From: Alphaproteobacteria bacterium
GTDB taxonomy: Bacteria > Pseudomonadota > Alphaproteobacteria > Sphingomonadales > Rhodothalassiaceae
DNA length: 9,329 nt
Assembly: GCA_003695555.1 (NCBI GenBank)
Contig: RFIU01000272.1
Span: 1 to 9,329, forward strand
Direction: 5' to 3'
Every line of letters starts with the position of its first letter. Within the stretch, counting starts at the first letter, position 1. The translations under genes and the position numbers were made by a program. The notes under the pieces were generated by a model. That model had not been told where the DNA came from, made no database searches, and saw only the letters and a list, made by a program, of their open reading frames with translations. Positions 4,980-9,329 of this stretch are shown here, piece by piece.

Positions 4980-5665
4980 CCGCCGGCTCCGGCGGTCTGC
5001 AGCTCCGTCATCCGGCGATCGTGGGCAGTTGGATCATGCTCCATCACTTCGCCCTTGAAGACCCAGACCTTGATGCCGATGACACCGTAGGCGGTGCGCG
5101 CCACCGCAATACCGTAGTCGATGTCGGCACGCAGCGTATGCAGCGGCACGCGGCCCTCACGATACCATTCGGTGCGGGCGATCTCGGCACCGCCGAGGCG
5201 GCCGCCGACATTGACCCGGATGCCGCGCGCACCAAGACGCATCGCGCCCTGTACCGCGCGCTTCATCGCCCGCCGGAAGGAAACCCGCCGTTCGAGCTGC
5301 TGGGCGATGCCCTCGGCAATCAGTCGTGCATCGACCTCGGGCTTGCGGATCTCGACGATGTTGAGCGCCGTGTCCTCGCCGGTCATCTTCCTCAGCTCCT
5401 GGCGAAGCTGTTCGATGTCGGCACCCTTCTTGCCGATCACCACGCCGGGACGCGCGGAATAGACGGTGACCCGAGGCTTCTTCGCCAGCCGCTCGATGAC
5501 GACCTTGCTGACAGCCGCCTGCTTGAGACGCTTTTCCAGGTACTTGTGGATCTCGAGATCCTCCTGGAGCTGGCGGGCGTATTCCGGCCCGTCCGCATAC
5601 CAGCGCGAATCCCAGGTGCGATTGATGCCGAGCCTGAGCCCGATGGGATTGACCTTCTGACCCAT
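4970..5665 (-). CDS. rpsC: 30S ribosomal protein S3 (uS3)
   Basis: S3 (231 residues) lines the mRNA entry tunnel in the 30S head and, with S4 and S5, gives the ribosome its mRNA helicase activity. It begins MGQKVNPIGLRLGI. The type II KH domain carries GVVIGKKG (74-81). R131, R132 and K135, in FRRAMKRAVQGAMRLGARG (130-148), match the helicase residues of E. coli S3 in both identity and number. The C-terminal domain includes WYREGRVPLHTLRADIDYG and is followed by a short Gly/Arg tail. The ATG lies three bases after the rplV TAG, with CAGGAG upstream. The stop is TGA. Confidence 0.98.
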   Translation of the reverse strand: MGQKVNPIGLRLGINRTWDSRWYADGPEYARQLQEDLEIHKYLEKRLKQAAVSKVVIERLAKKPRVTVYSARPGVVIGKKGADIEQLRQELRKMTGEDTALNIVEIRKPEVDARLIAEGIAQQLERRVSFRRAMKRAVQGAMRLGARGIRVNVGGRLGGAEIARTEWYREGRVPLHTLRADIDYGIAVARTAYGVIGIKVWVFKGEVMEHDPTAHDRRMTELQTAGAGGRR

Positions 5666-5668
5666 GAC

Positions 5669-6046
5669 CTAGTTCTCCTGAACTTCGCGCACGACGATGC
5701 GGATGCGGCTGAAAGGCTTGAGAATCCGCCCGACCCGGCCACGCGCCCGGGCGCGCCAGCGTTTCAGCACCAGCGATTTGCCGACGCTCGCCTCCGCCAC
5801 GACAAGCGAATCGATGTCGAGATTGTGATTGTTCTCGGCATTGGCGATCGCCGATTCCAGCACCTTCTTGACGTCGCGTGCCGCCTTGCGCCGATTGAAG
5901 GTGAGAGACGCGAGCGCCTTCTCGACCGGCAGACCGCGGATCGTCTGGGCGACGAGATTGAGCTTCTGCGGCGAGCCGCGCAGCATGGTGCCGACGGCAT
6001 AGGCCTCGTTCTCGGCGACCCGGCGGGGATTCTTTGCCTTGCCCAC
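5669..6046 (-). CDS. rplV: 50S ribosomal protein L22 (uL22), GTG start
   Basis: L22 (125 residues) touches all domains of 23S rRNA; its long beta hairpin narrows the exit tunnel next to the macrolide site. SPQKLNLVAQTIRGLPVEKAL (25-45), KKVLESAIANAENNHNLD (60-77) and the hairpin region SVGKSLVLKRWRARARGRVGRI (87-108) define the family. The hairpin has no deletion of the kind seen in erythromycin-resistant mutants. The N-terminus is about 12 residues longer than in E. coli, common in alphaproteobacteria. The start is GTG (6046-6044), two bases after the rpsS TAA, supported by GAGGAAG inside the rpsS tail. The stop is TAG. Confidence 0.97.
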   Translation of the reverse strand: MGKAKNPRRVAENEAYAVGTMLRGSPQKLNLVAQTIRGLPVEKALASLTFNRRKAARDVKKVLESAIANAENNHNLDIDSLVVAEASVGKSLVLKRWRARARGRVGRILKPFSRIRIVVREVQEN

Positions 6047-6048
6047 GG

Positions 6049-6327
6049 TTACTTCCTCTTCGCCTTCTTGTCCGCGCCGTGACCATAGAAGGTCCGCGTC
6101 GGCGCGAATTCACCCAGTTTGTGACCGACCATCTCTTCCGTCACATAGACGGGAACGAACTTGTGACCGTTGTAGACATTGAAGGTCAGCCCGACGAACT
6201 GCGGCATGATCGTCGATCGCCGCGACCAGGTCTTGATGACCTGCTTCTTGCCGGACTCCTGCATCTCTTCCGCCTTCTTCAGCAGCGAAAGCTCGACGAA
6301 AGGACCTTTCCAGACCGAACGCGCCAT
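6049..6327 (-). CDS. rpsS: 30S ribosomal protein S19 (uS19)
   Basis: S19 (92 residues) sits in the 30S head with S13, contacts the A-site finger and L5, and helps bind tRNA. MARSVWKGPFV (1-11), TWSRRSTIMPQFVGLTFNVYNG (33-54) and the signature EMVGHKLGEFAPTRTFYGHGADKK (65-88) are near-invariant in bacteria. The length is exactly typical. The ATG follows a clear AAGGGAGAG that overlaps the rplB TAA; the spacer to rplB is 15 bases. The stop is TAA, two bases before the rplV GTG. Confidence 0.99.
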   Translation of the reverse strand: MARSVWKGPFVELSLLKKAEEMQESGKKQVIKTWSRRSTIMPQFVGLTFNVYNGHKFVPVYVTEEMVGHKLGEFAPTRTFYGHGADKKAKRK

Positions 6328-6342
6328 TGTTGGAACTCTCCC

Positions 6343-7182
6343 TTAGCGACGCTTCTTGCGCTCGTGGCGCGAGCGCACGATGTACTTGTCGGTCGCCTTG
6401 TTGCGACGCGTCTTCTTGCCTTTGGTCGGCTTGCCCCAGGGCGTCACCGGATGACGGCCGCCCGATGTGCGGCCCTCGCCGCCGCCATGCGGGTGATCGA
6501 CCGGGTTCATCGCAACGCCGCGCACCGAGGGACGCCGTCCCTTCCAGCGATTGCGCCCTGCCTTGGCCAGCCGCTCGTTCTTCTTGTCGGGGTTCGAAAC
6601 CGCCCCGACCGTCGCCATGCAGGCGTTAAGAATCCGACGCTGTTCACCCGACGACAGGCGCACGATCACATAGCCTTGGTCGCGACCGACGATCTGCGCA
6701 TAGGTGCCGGCCGAACGCGCCAGCTTCGCACCGCCCTTCGGCTTCAGCTCGATATTGTGGACGATCGTGCCGACCGGCATGTTGCCGAGCGGCATCGCAT
6801 TGCCCGGCTTGATGTCCACCTGCTCGCCGGCAACCACCTTGTCGCCCGGGGCCAGCCGCTGGGGCGCAACGATATAGGCAAGCTCGCCATCATCATAACG
6901 GATCAGCGCGATGAAGGCGGTGCGGTTGGGATCGTATTCGAGCCGCTCGACCGTCGCCTCGACACCCCACTTGGCACGCCGGAAGTCGATCCGGCGATAG
7001 AGACGCTTGTGGCCGCCGCCACGACGGCGTGCCGTGATGCGGCCGGTATTGTTGCGACCGCCCTTGCCGGTCAGGCCTTCGGTCAGCTTCTTGATCGGAT
7101 CGCCCTTCCACAGGTGCGAACGATCGACCAGCACGAGACCGCGCTGCGAGGGCGTGACCGGCTTGTAGGATTTCAACGCCAT
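6343..7182 (-). CDS. rplB: 50S ribosomal protein L2 (uL2)
   Basis: L2 (279 residues) is among the most conserved ribosomal proteins. It binds 23S rRNA close to the peptidyl transferase centre and is needed for subunit association. MALKSYKPVTPSQRG is the usual start. The OB-fold and SH3-like RNA-binding domains cover about 60-200, with RRRGGGHKRLYRRIDFRR (52-69) and VGRDQGYVIVRLSSGE (165-180). The C-terminal signature MNPVDHPHGGGEGRTSGGRHP (225-245) includes the conserved histidine H230, aligned with E. coli His229. The last 30 residues are very basic. The gap to rplW is four bases. The stop is TAA. Confidence 0.99.
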   Translation of the reverse strand: MALKSYKPVTPSQRGLVLVDRSHLWKGDPIKKLTEGLTGKGGRNNTGRITARRRGGGHKRLYRRIDFRRAKWGVEATVERLEYDPNRTAFIALIRYDDGELAYIVAPQRLAPGDKVVAGEQVDIKPGNAMPLGNMPVGTIVHNIELKPKGGAKLARSAGTYAQIVGRDQGYVIVRLSSGEQRRILNACMATVGAVSNPDKKNERLAKAGRNRWKGRRPSVRGVAMNPVDHPHGGGEGRTSGGRHPVTPWGKPTKGKKTRRNKATDKYIVRSRHERKKRR

Positions 7183-7186
7183 GGTT

Positions 7187-7486
7187 CTAGATCCCCGTCG
7201 TCACGTCGATGCTGTGACCTTCCTGCAAGGTCACGACTGCCTTCTTGTAGGCCGGTCGCCGCCCCTTGATGCCGCGGAACCGCTTGACCTTGCCCTGCTG
7301 GTTCAAGGTGTTGACCTTCTTCACCTTGACCTTGAAGAGCTCTTCGACGGCCTTCCGGATTTCGGGCTTTGAGGCATCCTTCGCGACGATGAAGGTGACC
7401 TGATTGTGCTCGGAACCCAGGGTCGCCTTTTCGGTGATCACCGGCCGCACGATGATGTCGTAGGATTTCAGCGTCGGCGCCGTCAT
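7187..7486 (-). CDS. rplW: 50S ribosomal protein L23 (uL23)
   Basis: L23 (99 residues) is at the exit tunnel rim and is the main dock for trigger factor and SRP. VRPVITEKATLG (13-24) is the family N-terminal motif; E19 aligns with the E. coli Glu18 that contacts trigger factor. VAKDASKPEIRKAVEELFKVKVKKVNT (34-60) and GKVKRFRGIKGRRPAYKKAVVTL (65-87) follow the family pattern, the second part being the loop that enters the tunnel. The ATG overlaps the rplD TGA by four bases (ATGA), so the two are probably translationally coupled. The stop is TAG. Confidence 0.98.
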   Translation of the reverse strand: MTAPTLKSYDIIVRPVITEKATLGSEHNQVTFIVAKDASKPEIRKAVEELFKVKVKKVNTLNQQGKVKRFRGIKGRRPAYKKAVVTLQEGHSIDVTTGI

Positions 7487-8103
7487 TTCAGCCTCTCCTG
7501 CAACTTCTCGACCGCGGCCTTCGTCAGCACCAGCGCATCATGGCGCAGGATGTCATAGACATTGGCGCCGATCGAGGGCAGCACCCGCACCAGCGGAATG
7601 TTCGAAGCCGCCCGCTGGAACTTCTCATCGACACTCTCGCCGTCGATGAACAGGGCATTGGTCAGCCCGAGTTTCGCGAGCTTTTCCTTCAATTCCTTCG
7701 TGCGTCCTTCCTTCAGGGTTGCGGCATCGACAACGATGAGCCGGCCCGAGCGCTGCTTGTCGGACAGCGCATGGCGCAGACCCAGCGCACGCACCTTCTT
7801 CGGCAGCTTGTGCGAATGGTCGCGTGGGATCGGCCCGAAGGCACGTCCACCACCCCGGAAGATGTTGACCCGGCGGCTGCCGTGACGGGCACTGCCGGTG
7901 CCTTTCTGTCGGTACATCTTGCGGCCGGTCGCCGATATGTCAGCACGGAACTTCACCGCATGGGTGCCGGCGCGCCGCTTGGCAAGCTGCCAGGTCACCA
8001 CCCGGTGCAGGATGTCCGCACGCGGCTCCAGCGCGAAGATCGCGTCGTCGAGCTCGATGGTCTCGACCTTCTTGGCGTCGAGATTGAGAACGTCGGCCTT
8101 CAT
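7483..8103 (-). CDS. rplD: 50S ribosomal protein L4 (uL4)
   Basis: L4 (206 residues) is an early assembly protein whose long loop reaches into the exit tunnel. In E. coli it also represses the S10 operon. The loop is at about residues 42-100. It carries MYRQKGTGSARHGSRR (63-78), where K67 aligns with the E. coli Lys63 mutated in macrolide resistance and is unchanged. GGGRAFGPIPRDHSHKLPKKVRALGLRHAL (84-113) and the C-terminal LPSIGANVYDILRHDALVLTKAAVE segment complete the family. The start ATG is four bases after the rplC TAG, with AAGGAA in the rplC tail. The stop TGA overlaps the rplW ATG. Confidence 0.98.
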   Translation of the reverse strand: MKADVLNLDAKKVETIELDDAIFALEPRADILHRVVTWQLAKRRAGTHAVKFRADISATGRKMYRQKGTGSARHGSRRVNIFRGGGRAFGPIPRDHSHKLPKKVRALGLRHALSDKQRSGRLIVVDAATLKEGRTKELKEKLAKLGLTNALFIDGESVDEKFQRAASNIPLVRVLPSIGANVYDILRHDALVLTKAAVEKLQERLK

Positions 8104-8107
8104 GTCG

Positions 8108-8881
8108 CTATTCCTTCGCCTCGTTCGCCGCCTCTTCCGCCGGCGCCTCTCCAGCCGGGGGCTCGGCCGCCGGCGCGTCGGCCGCCGCTTCGCCCGTCAC
8201 CTCTTCCGGCTTGCGGAAGGCGGCCGGTCGTGGCGCATCCTCGGGCAGCGGCTTTTTCAGAGCATCGCGGATCAGCACCCAGCCACCCTTGGCGCCCGGC
8301 ACCGCGCCGCGCACCAGGATCAGGCCTTCCTCGGGGCGGGTTTCGATGATCACCAGATTGTGGACGGTGACCCGCTCATCGCCGAGATGACCGGCCATCT
8401 TCTTGCCCTTGAAGACCCGGCCGGGATCCTGCCGGTTGCCGGTCGAGCCATGGCTGCGGTGAGAGATCGAGACGCCATGGCTCGCCCTCAGGCCGCCGAA
8501 GTTCCAGCGCTTCATCGCACCGGCAAAGCCCTTGCCCTTCGAAGTGCCGATGACATCGACGTGCTGACCGGCGACGAAGTGATCGGCGGTCAGTTCGGCC
8601 CCGACCTCGACAAGATTGTCGGGGCTGACACGGAATTCCGCCAGCCTGCGCTTCGGCGCGACATTCGCCTTGGCGAAGTGGCCACGCATCGCGGCCGTGG
8701 TGCGCTTCGTCTTCGCCCGGCCGACACCGAGCTGAAGGGCGGTATAGCCGTCCTTCTCTTCGGTTCGCTGGGCAACCACCTGGCAGTCCTCGAGCTGGAG
8801 GACGGTGACCGGGACGTGTCGCCCGCGGTCATCAAAAACCCGGGTCATGCCCAGCTTTCGTGCGATCAATCCGGTGCGCAT
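8108..8881 (-). CDS. rplC: 50S ribosomal protein L3 (uL3) with acidic C-terminal tail
   Basis: L3 (257 residues) starts 50S assembly with L24, and its loop reaches the peptidyl transferase centre. RTGLIARKLGMTRVFDD (2-18), GTSKGKGFAGAMKRWNFGG (112-130) and GSTGNRQDPGRVFKGKKMAGHLG (145-167) are family signatures. Q151 aligns with the glutamine methylated by PrmB in E. coli. The core ends near residue 209, where E. coli L3 stops. A further 48 residues follow, of which the last 32 are Ala/Glu/Pro-rich with ten acidic residues and one lysine. The ATG at 8881 is chosen because MRTGLIARK is the usual start; the frame is open 13 codons further back into rpsJ. The gap to rpsJ is seven bases. The stop is TAG. 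Confidence 0.98.
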   Translation of the reverse strand: MRTGLIARKLGMTRVFDDRGRHVPVTVLQLEDCQVVAQRTEEKDGYTALQLGVGRAKTKRTTAAMRGHFAKANVAPKRRLAEFRVSPDNLVEVGAELTADHFVAGQHVDVIGTSKGKGFAGAMKRWNFGGLRASHGVSISHRSHGSTGNRQDPGRVFKGKKMAGHLGDERVTVHNLVIIETRPEEGLILVRGAVPGAKGGWVLIRDALKKPLPEDAPRPAAFRKPEEVTGEAAADAPAAEPPAGEAPAEEAANEAKE

Positions 8882-8888
8882 CTGCTGC

Positions 8889-9203
<315 letters not shown>

Positions 9204-9257
9204 GGCTCAGGTCCTCTTCTCGTTCTTGCCGCCGGGGCGACCCGAACGCCTTTTCCT

Positions 9258-9329
9258 CTACTCGATGATTTTGGCGACGACGCCGGCGCCGACGGTACGG
9301 CCGCCTTCGCGGATGGCGAAGCGCAGGCC
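9258..9329 (-). CDS. tuf: Elongation factor Tu, C-terminal end (partial)
   Basis: The last 23 codons of an EF-Tu gene run off the window edge. Read on the minus strand they give GLRFAIREGGRTVGAGVVAK and then IIE, followed by TAG. This is the conserved end of EF-Tu domain 3, the GTPase that brings aminoacyl-tRNA to the ribosomal A site. Alphaproteobacteria often carry two tuf copies; this position, right before rpsJ, is the str-operon copy. The G domain lies outside the window. Confidence 0.95.
   Translation of the reverse strand, partial: GLRFAIREGGRTVGAGVVAKIIE

Noticed and set aside
5157..6113. 318-codon minus-strand frame crossing rpsC, rplV and rpsS
   Set aside because: It is an out-of-phase reading of three certain genes with low-complexity Arg/Gly/Ala composition.

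Overview
The window is a densely packed ribosomal-protein cluster. All 21 supported genes lie on the minus strand, so transcription runs from high to low coordinates. In transcription order they are the last 23 codons of tuf (EF-Tu), then rpsJ-rplC-rplD-rplW-rplB-rpsS-rplV-rpsC-rplP-rpmC-rpsQ (the S10 operon of E. coli), then rplN-rplX-rplE-rpsN-rpsH-rplF-rplR-rpsE-rpmD (most of the spc operon). The window ends about where rplO should begin, with only a likely rplO ribosome-binding site visible. The order is the canonical bacterial str-S10-spc order; no gene is missing, inserted, broken or fused.

High GC content, tuf directly before rpsJ, L3 with a long Ala/Glu/Pro-rich acidic tail, the 12-residue longer L22 N-terminus, the zinc-free S14 type and the sequence flavour of S10 and L16 together suggest an alphaproteobacterium. 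I cannot name a genus. The cluster is chromosomal core, with no mobile elements, tRNAs, rRNAs, CRISPR arrays or accessory genes.

Layout: 9258-9329 is the tuf 3' end; 4248-9203 the S10 block; 3477-4201 the S10/spc junction with its largest spacer (107 bases, 3846-3952); 77-3845 the spc block; 1-76 the rpmD-rplO spacer. Many genes are separated by fewer than 20 bases or overlap (rplD/rplW by 4 bases, rplX/rplE by 8, rplN/rplX and rpsE/rpmD by one), which fits translational coupling. No stretch above 110 bases lacks a gene, and I see neither a convincing sigma-70 promoter nor an intrinsic terminator, so it is probably one long transcript that begins upstream of tuf.

The proteins build both subunits: S10, S19, S3, S17, S14, S8 and S5 of the 30S, and L3, L4, L23, L2, L22, L16, L29, L14, L24, L5, L6, L18 and L30 of the 50S; EF-Tu delivers aminoacyl-tRNA to the finished ribosome. 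I did not find an undescribed system. The points worth a second look are small: short hairpins whose loops hold the stop codons of three consecutive genes, high TAG stop use, a 25-codon in-frame extension ahead of rplF, the L3 tail, and the lack of room for an E. coli-type S10 leader.
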